From Novisyntrophococcus fermenticellae (GTDB lineage: Bacteria > Bacillota > Clostridia > Lachnospirales > Lachnospiraceae): DNA of 64,000 bases. A program made the translations under genes and the position numbers. Position 1 is the stretch's first letter; every line of letters starts with the position of its first letter. The DNA is taken from the NCBI RefSeq assembly GCF_018866245.1, contig NZ_CP076458.1, positions 992,001 through 1,056,000 on the forward strand, read 5' to 3'. The notes under the pieces were generated by a model that ran no database searches, was not told the DNA's origin, and saw only the letters and a program-made list of their open reading frames with translations. Positions 1 through 7,775 of the stretch are shown here, piece after piece.

Positions 1-1305
1 AGCTTTGAGCGCCTGCAGATATCCCTGACGTACCATCTTGGTGGGAACTACCTGACTGATGCCTGCTCCCTGATAACGATCCTGCAAAAAATGCTGAAAC
101 AGGGAAACAAGAGGGGCAAATCCATCCGTTGTATCTTTGATCATCCGGCTGGGAAGCAGAACAACGATACAATCCTTTCGCTCAAACAGAAAGAAGTTGA
201 TGGTTTTTAAAGTATTTACCATCTGGTCGTACAAAAGATTGAACTGCTGGCTGGTCAGAAGCTCGTGAAAAGGTATATCTAAGGTATTCAGGGGGCTTCT
301 TCCCGCAATCATAACATAGTACTGATCGTAGATGACTTTCTGAACCAAACCGTACTTTTGCATCAGCTTTTTAAAATCTGTCTGATCCGACTCAATAAGC
401 TCGTCCAGCAGGAAATCATAGTATCGATTGACGGTATGGGCAATTTCATCGGACTTGATAATCTCGAACTTCAAGATAGCCAGAAGCTGCTGTATTTTTA
501 TGCCTTTTTCAGAGGACAAGGTTTCAACTCGTTCATCCTGTGAAAGAAAGAGATAACCATAACAGTTGGAGTCATCGGTTATGGGAATGATAAAGATACG
601 GCAGCCATGTCTGCGGCAGTATTGGTTCTGGTGAACATAACCCTTTAGTTTCGCTCCGCCTACGCCTTCGGCCAGACAGGAATGAGAGCAGGCTGTTTTT
701 ATCTGGAATGAATCCAGAGCCAGATCCCAGTCAAAGGAATCTTCTGTATAGAGGGGAGGCTGCACCAGGTATTCAGGCGGAATGCTGGGGGCTTTCTGCA
801 GATGAAAATCCGGTGTAGCGAAAGCCACAGGGCATTCCAGCAAGTCCATAGCAACTTTTATAATGTATCTATTTCCCCCTTTATGTTCAAGAACTTCTCT
901 GGACAATCGCTCCATAGTTTCGAGAGATGCTTCTGCAAGCTTTTGCATACTGCTGTAGGCCAAATGATAACATTGCGCTATGGTTTGAGATATGTTTGTG
1001 TTGTCAGGCAGCAGGAACACAGGCAGATCCAGGGCAGAAATCCAGGTCAGAGCCGGGTCATCCGGGTAGAATACAAGCGCACAGTCCCGGGTTTTAAGCC
1101 TTAACAGATGCTTATGCGCAAGACAATTCCCCATATCTTTCTGGATAAAAACCAGAGTCATCTTTTCCAATGTATCAAAAAAAGAACTGCAGCCCTGTTC
1201 AAAAACTGCAATCTGATGGATTTCGGACTGCTGATAAGCCCTCGAAACACAGGCTGCAGGCAACAGTATATGGCTGCTGATCAGATTATTCAGTAATAAG
1301 TCCAT
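1..1305 (-). CDS. PucR/CdaR-type transcriptional regulator (C-terminus cut off by window edge)
   Basis: Reading the minus strand from the ATG at 1305 gives 435 codons without a stop up to the window edge, so the C-terminus is missing. A strong GGAGG-type ribosome binding site lies just upstream. The visible part starts MDLLLNNLISSHILLP and has a regulatory N-terminal half, then a segment around residues 300-430 (TVNRYYDFLLDELIES, later GISQVVPTKMVRQGYLQA). This resembles the middle domain of PucR/CdaR regulators, which precedes a C-terminal helix-turn-helix. The DNA-binding domain would lie outside the window, so the family call rests on layout and weak motifs. The gene diverges from the SDR-ABC transporter operon at 1619 and may control it; that is inference. 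Confidence 0.6.
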   Translation of the reverse strand, partial: MDLLLNNLISSHILLPAACVSRAYQQSEIHQIAVFEQGCSSFFDTLEKMTLVFIQKDMGNCLAHKHLLRLKTRDCALVFYPDDPALTWISALDLPVFLLPDNTNISQTIAQCYHLAYSSMQKLAEASLETMERLSREVLEHKGGNRYIIKVAMDLLECPVAFATPDFHLQKAPSIPPEYLVQPPLYTEDSFDWDLALDSFQIKTACSHSCLAEGVGGAKLKGYVHQNQYCRRHGCRIFIIPITDDSNCYGYLFLSQDERVETLSSEKGIKIQQLLAILKFEIIKSDEIAHTVNRYYDFLLDELIESDQTDFKKLMQKYGLVQKVIYDQYYVMIAGRSPLNTLDIPFHELLTSQQFNLLYDQMVNTLKTINFFLFERKDCIVVLLPSRMIKDTTDGFAPLVSLFQHFLQDRYQGAGISQVVPTKMVRQGYLQALKA

Positions 1306-1618
1306 GATCGTGCCCCCCTACCTCCCTACGCATGAAATAGTTTGTTATAATATACTATACTTTGATAATTCTTACAAGATAAAATTGTGGATTCATAAAA
1401 CAGTCTTTTCCTGTTTCTGAATCTATTTTTTTTGCAGCGGCTATTGAAAACAGCCAAAAAAGCAATAAAATATTTGGATATTTTTACGACTTGCACAATT
1501 TTCAAGAATCACTATAATATAGTTAAAACTAGTTTTATAAAATAGTTTAATAAAACATATTGTTAAAAGAACAACAATCTGCTGGCAAATTGTGTTTTGC
1601 GTGGAAGGAGCAAAAAAA
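1306..1618. promoter_or_regulatory. Divergent promoter region between the PucR-like gene and the SDR operon
   Basis: No gene is seen in these 313 bases. On the minus strand there is TTGTAA (1372-1377), a 17-base spacer and TATATT (1349-1354), well placed for the regulator gene. On the plus strand there is TTGCAC (1491-1496), a 16-base spacer and TATAAT (1513-1518), well placed for the SDR-transporter operon. Both fit housekeeping-type promoters. The AT-rich stretch between them could hold operators, but I found no clear palindrome. Confidence 0.6.
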
Positions 1619-2395
1619 GTGGGTATTATTGAAAGAATGAGACTGGATGGAAAGCGTATCTTTGTGACGGGAGGGGCAAGAGGAATCGGTAAAAGCGTGG
1701 CAGCTGCATTTGCTGAGGCAGGAGCAGATCTGGCTATTGTAGATGTAGATATTGATGAAGCACGGGAGACGGCAAAAGAAGTTTCCGATAAAACCGGCCG
1801 GAAGGTGATAGCAGTCAAGACGGATGTAACAGACCCCGAACAGGTGGAGGCGATGGTTGAAACTGTGGTTTCCGAATTGGGCGGACTGGAGGCGGCATTC
1901 TGCAATGCGGGAATCTGCATCAACGAACCAGCAGAGGAGATGACTTTTGAGCATTGGAAAAGAGTAATAGACATTAATCTGACGGGTGTTTACCTAACCG
2001 CTGTTGCTGCAGGAAAGTATATGATGGCTCATGGAGGCGGTTCCATCATTAATACAGCATCTATGTCAGGCCATATTGTCAATGTGCCCCAGCCCCAGTG
2101 TGCGTATAACGCATCTAAAGCGGGAGTCATTATGCTTACCAAATCGCTTGCCGTGGAGTGGGCAAAAAAAGGTGTCCGTGTAAATTGTATCAGTCCCGGA
2201 TATATGGGAACTGAACTAATCAACAATGCACCAAGTCTTGCCCCGCTGATTGAACAGTGGAATGCAATGGCCCCTATGGGCAGACTTGGGAAGCCGGAAG
2301 AACTGCAGTCTATATGTGTATATCTGGCAGGAGACACCAGCAGTTTCACCACCGGTTCTGATATTGTAGTAGATGGGGCATTTACATGTTTCTAA
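1619..2395 (+). CDS. SDR-family NAD(P)-dependent dehydrogenase, polyol/ketose type
   Basis: A classical short-chain dehydrogenase of 258 residues, predicted to interconvert a sugar alcohol and a ketose in the cytoplasm using NAD(P). Visible are the cofactor motif TGGARGIG (residues 17-24), the NAG motif (CNAGIC) and the catalytic Tyr163/Lys167 pair in YNASKAG. The C-terminal GSDIVVDGAFTCF resembles the ending of sorbose reductase, arabinitol and xylulose reductase-like SDRs, so polyol metabolism is the best guess. The GTG at 1619 is chosen because AAGGAG lies 8 bases upstream; GTG 1592 and ATG 1637 are alternatives. It is the first gene of an operon with a CUT2 sugar transporter, which supports a role in using the imported substrate. 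The exact substrate is unknown. Confidence 0.85.
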   Translation: MGIIERMRLDGKRIFVTGGARGIGKSVAAAFAEAGADLAIVDVDIDEARETAKEVSDKTGRKVIAVKTDVTDPEQVEAMVETVVSELGGLEAAFCNAGICINEPAEEMTFEHWKRVIDINLTGVYLTAVAAGKYMMAHGGGSIINTASMSGHIVNVPQPQCAYNASKAGVIMLTKSLAVEWAKKGVRVNCISPGYMGTELINNAPSLAPLIEQWNAMAPMGRLGKPEELQSICVYLAGDTSSFTTGSDIVVDGAFTCF

Positions 2396-2456
2396 GTTTT
2401 GTGTTTTTGGGAAAGGTATTTGAGAAGTTATTAAATCCAAAGGGAGGAAAAGGTTT

Positions 2457-3485
2457 ATGAAAAAGATTTTAGCGGTATTAATGAGTGCAGCACTGGGGCT
2501 GTCTATGCTGGCGGGGTGCACTACGAAAGAGGAGACAGGTTCAGCAGCAGGTCCTGACAAAAAAACCGAGGATACTGCGGATAAAGGGGATGGAAAGTAC
2601 AAATTAGGTATCACAATTCAGTCACTGGAAAATGATTACTGGGCAGGCGTTTTTGGAGAAGTTGAGAGCATGTTAAAAGAGAAAGGCTGGGAGTATACAC
2701 TCGTTGACTGTAAGGACAACTCTGCTACACAGATTGGCCAGATTGAAAACTTCATTACAGCCGGCTGCGACATGATCATGGTGCATCCTTCTGACCCAAA
2801 GGCAATTGAAGATGTCTGCAAAGAGGCTTTGGACGCAGGAGTTAAAGTAATGTGCTGGGATGACAAGATGGAGAACACAACTGTAAACTGGGTTCTTGAC
2901 AACACAGAGCTAGGGAAAACCATCGCAGGGCCGGCTGCTGATTTTATCAATGCACATTATTCAGAAGACAATAAAGCAGAAGTATGTGTCATTGGATATC
3001 CCCAGACGCCTATTCTGTTAGAGAGAGAGAACGGAATCCTGGAAGGCTTAAAGGGGGCCGAAGGCAAGTATGAGGTAGTTGCTAATATTGAAGGCCTTGA
3101 GGCAAATGATGCACAGACGAACGTAGAGACAGTGCTTCAGGCACACCCGGACTGTAAAGTATTTGTAACGGTCAGTGCAGGCGGCGATATAGGTGCAAAT
3201 CAGGCACTTCTTACAAAGTATAATAACAATATTCCAGAAGACTGTGGCATATTCTCTCCTGACGCTACAGAGCAGCAGATGCGGGCAATTAAGAGTGGAA
3301 AAGAAGCTTCTAATACAACCGTTGGATTTGAAGGTTCAAACAGCAGAACTGCAACAGCATGTGTAGAACTATATGATAAAGTTTTATCAGGCGAAACATT
3401 TGAGAATGATGACCATAATATTTACAGACCATTTGTAGTAATTAATGCAGAGAACGTTGATGAATATCTGGCAGACTACGAGTAA
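2457..3485 (+). CDS. Sugar ABC transporter substrate-binding lipoprotein (CUT2, Peripla_BP_4 type)
   Basis: A 342-residue extracellular sugar-binding lipoprotein. It begins with a lipoprotein signal peptide whose lipobox SMLAGC puts the lipid-modified cysteine at residue 21, followed by an acidic linker. The mature part (from about residue 50) has the two-lobed fold typical of ribose/galactose-type binding proteins, for example IENFITAGCDMIMVHPSD and a later VTVSAGGDIGANQAL segment. A GGGAGG ribosome binding site precedes the ATG. It lies 61 bases after the SDR gene and ahead of the matching ATPase and permease, so it most likely delivers the SDR substrate or its precursor. The ligand cannot be named from sequence alone. 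Confidence 0.88.
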   Translation: MKKILAVLMSAALGLSMLAGCTTKEETGSAAGPDKKTEDTADKGDGKYKLGITIQSLENDYWAGVFGEVESMLKEKGWEYTLVDCKDNSATQIGQIENFITAGCDMIMVHPSDPKAIEDVCKEALDAGVKVMCWDDKMENTTVNWVLDNTELGKTIAGPAADFINAHYSEDNKAEVCVIGYPQTPILLERENGILEGLKGAEGKYEVVANIEGLEANDAQTNVETVLQAHPDCKVFVTVSAGGDIGANQALLTKYNNNIPEDCGIFSPDATEQQMRAIKSGKEASNTTVGFEGSNSRTATACVELYDKVLSGETFENDDHNIYRPFVVINAENVDEYLADYE

Positions 3486-3527
3486 AAGAAGTCTTACCAT
3501 AAGTGAAAAATAAAACAGGAGATGGGG

Positions 3528-3545
3528 AGGCGGTTTTCACCGCCT
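3528..3545 (+). other. Small hairpin after the binding-protein gene
   Basis: AGGCGG (3528-3533) and CCGCCT (3540-3545) form a 6-bp stem with a 6-base loop. There is no clear T-run, so partial attenuation or mRNA 3'-end protection is more likely than full termination. Such a hairpin often keeps binding-protein transcript levels above those of the downstream ATPase and permease genes. Confidence 0.4.
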
Positions 3546-3552
3546 TCTGTCA

Positions 3553-3640
3553 ATACCAAAGTATGCAAGGAAAGCTGCCAGTGGCAGGTTTTCTGTATAC
3601 CAAAGTATGCAAGGAAAGCTGCCAGTGGCAGGTTTTCTGT
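3553..3640 (+). repeat. Perfect 44-bp tandem duplication in the binding protein-ATPase gap
   Basis: The segment 3553-3596 is repeated without change at 3597-3640. Each copy contains the short inverted repeat CTGCC-AGT-GGCAG. The duplication lies between the binding-protein stop and the ATPase start at 3657. It may be a recent slippage event, or a doubled RNA hairpin that tunes expression of the downstream genes. Confidence 0.9.
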
Positions 3641-3656
3641 ATAACGGGGGCATAAT

Positions 3657-5162
3657 ATGAGTGAAGAATATGTATTACAATTACAGCACATAAGAAAAGA
3701 GTACCCGGGTGTTGTGGCACTAAAGGATGTATCCCTTGCATTGAAAAAAGGTGAGATTCTTGCGTTAATTGGTGAAAATGGTGCCGGAAAATCAACACTG
3801 ATCAAAACATGTTCCGGAGCGGTCATCCCCACCTCCGGCAAAATAATAGTAAACGGAAAAGAGCATACAAGCATGACGCCTCAACTGGCGGCAGAAAATG
3901 GTATTGCAATTATTTATCAGGAATTCAATAATGTGGCAGAGCTGTCAGCAGCAGAAAACCTGTTCCTGGGAAGACCTATTAGAAAAGGAATTATTATCGA
4001 TAAGGCAGCAATGGAAAGAGAAGCAGCGAAGGCATTTGAACGGCTTCATATCAAAATCAATCCCAGGACACTGATGAAGAATCTGACCGTAGGTTATCAG
4101 CAAATGGTCGAAATTGCGAAGGCAATTCAGCAGGATGCGAAGATACTGATCATGGATGAGCCATCAGCACCTCTGACAAGTGCAGAGGTAGAGAGCATGT
4201 TTGAGGTTGTGGAGAGATTGAGAGAAGAAGGTATTTCTATTATATATATATCTCATAGACTGGAAGAAATATATCGTTTGTCTGACCGGATTGTTGTATT
4301 ACGTGATGGTGAATATGTGAAAACTCTGATAACCGAAGAAAGCCGTGTGGAAGAACTCATTCATCTGATGGTGGGCCGTGAACTGACAGAGACTTATCCG
4401 CAGAGGAAGGATTGCATCAATTATGAGCATGTGGTTCTGGAGTTACAGGATGTCTGTGGAAACGGTGATGAGCATATCAGTCTGCAGATCCATAAGGGTG
4501 AAATCCTGGGCTTAGGAGGATTGATTGGAGCAGGCCGTACGGAACTAGCGAATCTGATTTTCGGAGCAGCTAAGAAAAAGTCCGGGAAAATTATCTTTAA
4601 TGGAGAGGAAATCAATCCCAAAAGTCCGCGTGAAGCAATCAATGCAGGAATTGCGCTTGTACCGGAGGACAGAAAGCGGCATGGGGCGCTGCTTGGTGTA
4701 TCTATAAAAAACAATATTAACATGGCCGTATATGAAAGAAATTCCACTATGAGTGTAATTGATGCCGGAAAAGAAAAAGCAACTGCCGAGAAATATAAAG
4801 AAGAACTGGCAATTAAAACACCAACATTAGAACAGTTGGTAAAGAACTTGAGCGGTGGCAATCAACAAAAGGTAATTTTGGCAAGATGGCTGGCGGCAAA
4901 TTCAAAACTGGTTATTTTTGATGAGCCGACCCGAGGTATTGATGTTGGAGCAAAATACGAAATTTATAAGCTGATGAACAATCTTGTAGAAAAGGAAGGT
5001 AAAACAATTCTGCTGATTTCTTCCGAGATGGAGGAACTGATGGGCATGTCTGACAGAATTGTTGTACTGGCGGAAGGACACATAACAGGAGAATTGGATA
5101 AGTGTGATTTCGAGCAGGATAAGATTATGGTGTATGCATCAGCAACAGTCAAGGAGGGTTAA
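3657..5162 (+). CDS. Sugar ABC transporter ATP-binding protein with two nucleotide-binding domains (RbsA/MglA/XylG family)
   Basis: A 501-residue double ATPase that energises CUT2 sugar import on the cytoplasmic side. The first domain has Walker [10 protein letters not shown] (near residue 40), the degenerate signature [14 protein letters not shown] and Walker B ILIMDEPSAPL. The second has the family-typical degenerate P-loop GLIGAGRTEL, the signature [15 protein letters not shown] and Walker [13 protein letters not shown]. Length and layout match the RbsA/MglA/XylG group. The permease follows after a gap of 6 bases, and the binding protein lies upstream across the 44-bp tandem repeat. The substrate is not determined by this subunit. 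Confidence 0.93.
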   Translation: MSEEYVLQLQHIRKEYPGVVALKDVSLALKKGEILALIGENGAGKSTLIKTCSGAVIPTSGKIIVNGKEHTSMTPQLAAENGIAIIYQEFNNVAELSAAENLFLGRPIRKGIIIDKAAMEREAAKAFERLHIKINPRTLMKNLTVGYQQMVEIAKAIQQDAKILIMDEPSAPLTSAEVESMFEVVERLREEGISIIYISHRLEEIYRLSDRIVVLRDGEYVKTLITEESRVEELIHLMVGRELTETYPQRKDCINYEHVVLELQDVCGNGDEHISLQIHKGEILGLGGLIGAGRTELANLIFGAAKKKSGKIIFNGEEINPKSPREAINAGIALVPEDRKRHGALLGVSIKNNINMAVYERNSTMSVIDAGKEKATAEKYKEELAIKTPTLEQLVKNLSGGNQQKVILARWLAANSKLVIFDEPTRGIDVGAKYEIYKLMNNLVEKEGKTILLISSEMEELMGMSDRIVVLAEGHITGELDKCDFEQDKIMVYASATVKEG

Positions 5163-5168
5163 TCCAGT

Positions 5169-6116
5169 ATGAAAGATAAAGTTTTCTACCAATTGAAAGA
5201 TAAGGCAATCTGGGTTGTATTTATACTGCTGTGTGTGGGATTTACCATCGCAAATCCCAGATTTATTACACCAAATAACGTCATTACAATTGCACGTCAG
5301 GTGTCTATGTATGGAATCGCCTCCATCGGGATGACCTTCGTAATTTTGCTCGGCGGGATTGATTTGGCCACAGGTTCCATCATAACCTTTGTAAATATTA
5401 TTTGTGCCTATTTTATGGTACATAATGGGATGAATATGTATATAGCGATTATCCTGTCCCTTTTGCTTGCCACACTCATTGGTACGCTGAATGGCTTTAT
5501 GGTATCATCCGTCGGAATGCCGGCTCTGATTGCGACCTTTGCGACACAGATAATTTTTAAGGGAATTGCATATATTTTGAGTGGTGGGACGCCAATCAAT
5601 GGCTTCACAGAGAAATTCAAGGTAATTGGACAGGGATATGTCGGGCCGATACCGGTTCCTGTCATCCTTATGGTTATCTGTTTCGTAATCGGGAGCTTTA
5701 TTCTAAATAAAACCTACTTTGGCCGATACTTTTATGCAGTAGGTGGGAACGAAGAGGCTGCAAAGCTTTCCGGAATCCGTGTGGGCCGCGTAAAATATCT
5801 GGTGTATTCATTGTCAGGATTGTTTGCGGGCCTTGCAGGTATTGTTATGTTGTCACGAACCAATTCAGCTCAGGCAACGGCAGGCGATGGTTATGAATTT
5901 GATGTTATTACCTGTGTAGTTTTAGGCGGTGTTTCTGTAACAGGCGGTTATGGTAAGTTATCCAATGTGGTTGCCGGTGTATTAATTATTGGTGCTCTGA
6001 CAAACGGTATGGTATTGATGAATGTAAGCTCTTATGTTCAAATGGTCGTAAAAGGCCTTGTACTGGCATTTGCAGTGGGATTTGACTGTATTCAGAAAAA
6101 GAGACAGACAGCGTAG
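5169..6116 (+). CDS. Sugar ABC transporter permease (RbsC/XylH family)
   Basis: A 315-residue integral membrane protein with about eight to ten hydrophobic segments, typical of BPD_transp_2 (CUT2) permeases. Characteristic stretches are FVILLGGIDLATGSII and CVVLGGVSVTGGYGKLSNVVAG, with GGNEEAAKLSGIRV as the usual cytoplasmic loop. It forms the membrane channel for the binding protein at 2457 and the ATPase at 3657, from which it is separated by 6 bases, so it is surely cotranscribed. Confidence 0.92.
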   Translation: MKDKVFYQLKDKAIWVVFILLCVGFTIANPRFITPNNVITIARQVSMYGIASIGMTFVILLGGIDLATGSIITFVNIICAYFMVHNGMNMYIAIILSLLLATLIGTLNGFMVSSVGMPALIATFATQIIFKGIAYILSGGTPINGFTEKFKVIGQGYVGPIPVPVILMVICFVIGSFILNKTYFGRYFYAVGGNEEAAKLSGIRVGRVKYLVYSLSGLFAGLAGIVMLSRTNSAQATAGDGYEFDVITCVVLGGVSVTGGYGKLSNVVAGVLIIGALTNGMVLMNVSSYVQMVVKGLVLAFAVGFDCIQKKRQTA

Positions 6117-6152
6117 AAGATTGGCTTCTTTATGAGTTTTGCTTTAAAGATG

Positions 6153-6184
6153 TTGACAGAAAACTGACTTAATATTACTATAAT
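6153..6184 (+). promoter_or_regulatory. Possible promoter of the ROK regulator gene
   Basis: TTGACA (6153-6158) and TATAAT (6179-6184) are both consensus hexamers, but they are separated by 20 bases, longer than the usual 16-18. A start about 55 bases upstream of the ROK gene would fit. The long spacer makes this uncertain; it could be an activator-assisted promoter. Confidence 0.4.
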
Positions 6185-6241
6185 TTTAGGGATTAAATTT
6201 AGAAAGTATAATACAATGATTACGAGAAAACAGGTGGCAAG

Positions 6242-7378
6242 ATGAGTAAAGAAAAAATAAGTCCCAATGAGATTAAGTTAAAAAACAGGCAGTTGATCTA
6301 TCAATATGTCCGGAAAAATAATTCAGTATCAAAGCAGGATATTGTTGTGGCTTTGCAATTGAGCCTTCCAACTGTTACGCAGAATTTGGATTATCTGGAA
6401 AAGCAGAAACTCATTGACACATCCTGTAAGATTAAAAATACGGGGGGACGGAATGCAACTGCCTTTACTTACATTAAAAATGCCAAGATGGCAATTGGTG
6501 TTTATAGTACAGTGAATCACATAAATGCCGTAGCGGTAGATTTATCAGGAATGGTAACAGGAGTTGTAAAAGAGAAAAGGCGATTCAACCTGGATGATGA
6601 CGAATACCTGAAGAGAATCGGAGAGGCTGTAGAAGAAGTAAAGAAACAGGCAAATATTTTGGATGAGGATCTTTTAGGTGTTGGTATTGCCGTACCAGGC
6701 CTGGTCTCGGATGACGGGGAAACTGTCCTCTATGGCATGACACTGAATTTTACCGGAAAGACAAGAGAAGAAATCGCAAAACACATTCCTTATAACAGCC
6801 GCCTGGTACATGATTCCTATGCTGCAGGATATGCGGAAATATGGAATGACCACAGGGTCAAAAACGGATTCTATATCAGTTTGAGCAACAGCGTAGGCGG
6901 ATCTGTGATTATTAATCAATCCATATATGAAGGCGATACCCAAAAAGGGGGAGAGATTGGGCATATGCTGGTTGTTCCCAAAGGCGGCAAAAGGTGTTAT
7001 TGCGGAAGGACCGGGTGTTTTGATACCGTCTGCAGTGCCTGTATGCTTGATCAGTACACAGACGGCAATCTGGAAAAGTTTTTCGTATTACTTAAGGAGG
7101 GTGATAAAACAGCAGCCCAATTGTGGGACGAATATCTGGATTACCTTGCCATAGCCGTATACAATATGCGGATACTTTTTGATGGCGTAATCATAGTCGG
7201 AGGCTATGTGGGAGCTTATATTGGAGATTATATGGAAGACTTGTGTGACCGTGTAGACCAGTATAATCCATTTTCGGACAGTGCCAGAGATTATTTGATA
7301 CAATGCAGGTATAAAAGAGAGGCAACAGCAGCAGGGGCGGCAATTTTCTTTATTGATGATTTTTTAAACAGTATTTAG
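6242..7378 (+). CDS. ROK-family transcriptional regulator
   Basis: A 378-residue NagC/XylR-type regulator. The N-terminal winged helix-turn-helix (about residues 12-65) contains SKQDIVVALQLSLPTVTQNLDYL. The ROK sugar-sensing domain follows, with GVGIAVPG and the zinc-site signature around GEIGHMLV...CYCGRTGCFD. Such proteins usually repress a neighbouring sugar operon and release DNA when they bind a sugar or sugar phosphate. Its place directly after the SDR-ABC operon suggests that operon is the target. A kinase role is less likely because of the N-terminal DNA-binding domain. A Rho-independent terminator follows at 7445. Confidence 0.9.
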   Translation: MSKEKISPNEIKLKNRQLIYQYVRKNNSVSKQDIVVALQLSLPTVTQNLDYLEKQKLIDTSCKIKNTGGRNATAFTYIKNAKMAIGVYSTVNHINAVAVDLSGMVTGVVKEKRRFNLDDDEYLKRIGEAVEEVKKQANILDEDLLGVGIAVPGLVSDDGETVLYGMTLNFTGKTREEIAKHIPYNSRLVHDSYAAGYAEIWNDHRVKNGFYISLSNSVGGSVIINQSIYEGDTQKGGEIGHMLVVPKGGKRCYCGRTGCFDTVCSACMLDQYTDGNLEKFFVLLKEGDKTAAQLWDEYLDYLAIAVYNMRILFDGVIIVGGYVGAYIGDYMEDLCDRVDQYNPFSDSARDYLIQCRYKREATAAGAAIFFIDDFLNSI

Positions 7379-7444
7379 AATATGAAACTTGACGAAGTTT
7401 TAGAAAAACGAATAAGATGCGGTGGCCGGAAGTTGTAAGAAAAG

Positions 7445-7482
7445 AAGGCGCTTTGTATGGGAACGTACAGGGTGCCTTTTTT
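7445..7482 (+). terminator. Rho-independent terminator after the ROK gene
   Basis: A 13-bp stem (7445-7457 with 7466-7478, three wobble pairs) and an 8-base loop are followed by a run of six T (7477-7482). It insulates the ROK gene from the CRISPR-cas operon downstream. Confidence 0.85.
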
Positions 7483-7674
7483 GCGTGCGTATACTATGTT
7501 ATCAAGCTACTGGCTGAACTGCTATATATATATAAAATGTTAAAATATGCTAAAAAAGGTAGAAATATAATGAAAAATAAGGTAATATATAACATATAAG
7601 TGTGATTGAGATTGGAGAATGTATTATGTTTGAATTTATGAAAACCCTAACCCTTCAGGCGAGCTACGAGAAAT

Positions 7675-7724
7675 GAGAAGAGCTAAGTCAGTACAATATC
7701 AAGTACTTATACTCAGCCCTTTTC
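7675..7724 (+). other. Imperfect inverted repeat in the cas operon leader
   Basis: The gap 7483-7775 before cas3 is very A+T-rich and has no convincing protein gene. A tiny frame at 7625-7675 (MFEFMKTLTLQASYEK, 16 residues) has a plausible ribosome binding site (TTGGAGAA) and ends where this inverted repeat starts. The arms GAGAAGAGCTAAGT and ACTTATACTCAGCCCTTTTC can pair over most of their length, with the inner GTAC palindrome closing the loop. It may be an RNA hairpin in the cas mRNA leader, a weak terminator or attenuator, or a mobile-element remnant. Function is unknown. Confidence 0.45.
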
Positions 7725-7742
7725 GTTATAAATAAAATCATA

Positions 7743-7754
7743 ATTTCAATCCAC
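7743..7754 (-). repeat. Inverse-orientation fragment of the CRISPR repeat upstream of cas3
   Basis: ATTTCAATCCAC is the exact reverse complement of the last 12 bases of the array repeat (GTGGATTGAAAT). It ends 21 bases before the cas3 start and overlaps the operon leader. The match is only 12 bases, so chance is possible, but its placement suggests a repeat remnant or a regulatory repeat-like site. Confidence 0.5.
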
Positions 7755-7775
7755 ATCTAGAAAAGAGGTGATTGG

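Noticed and set aside
1441..1974. Minus-strand frame of 177 residues opposite the SDR gene
   Set aside because: It is antisense to a clear SDR gene, rich in Ser/Thr/Ala without family features, and crosses the promoter region.
7417..7599. A 60-residue frame between the ROK gene and cas3
   Set aside because: It runs through the Rho-independent terminator at 7445-7482, has no good ribosome binding site and shows no family features.
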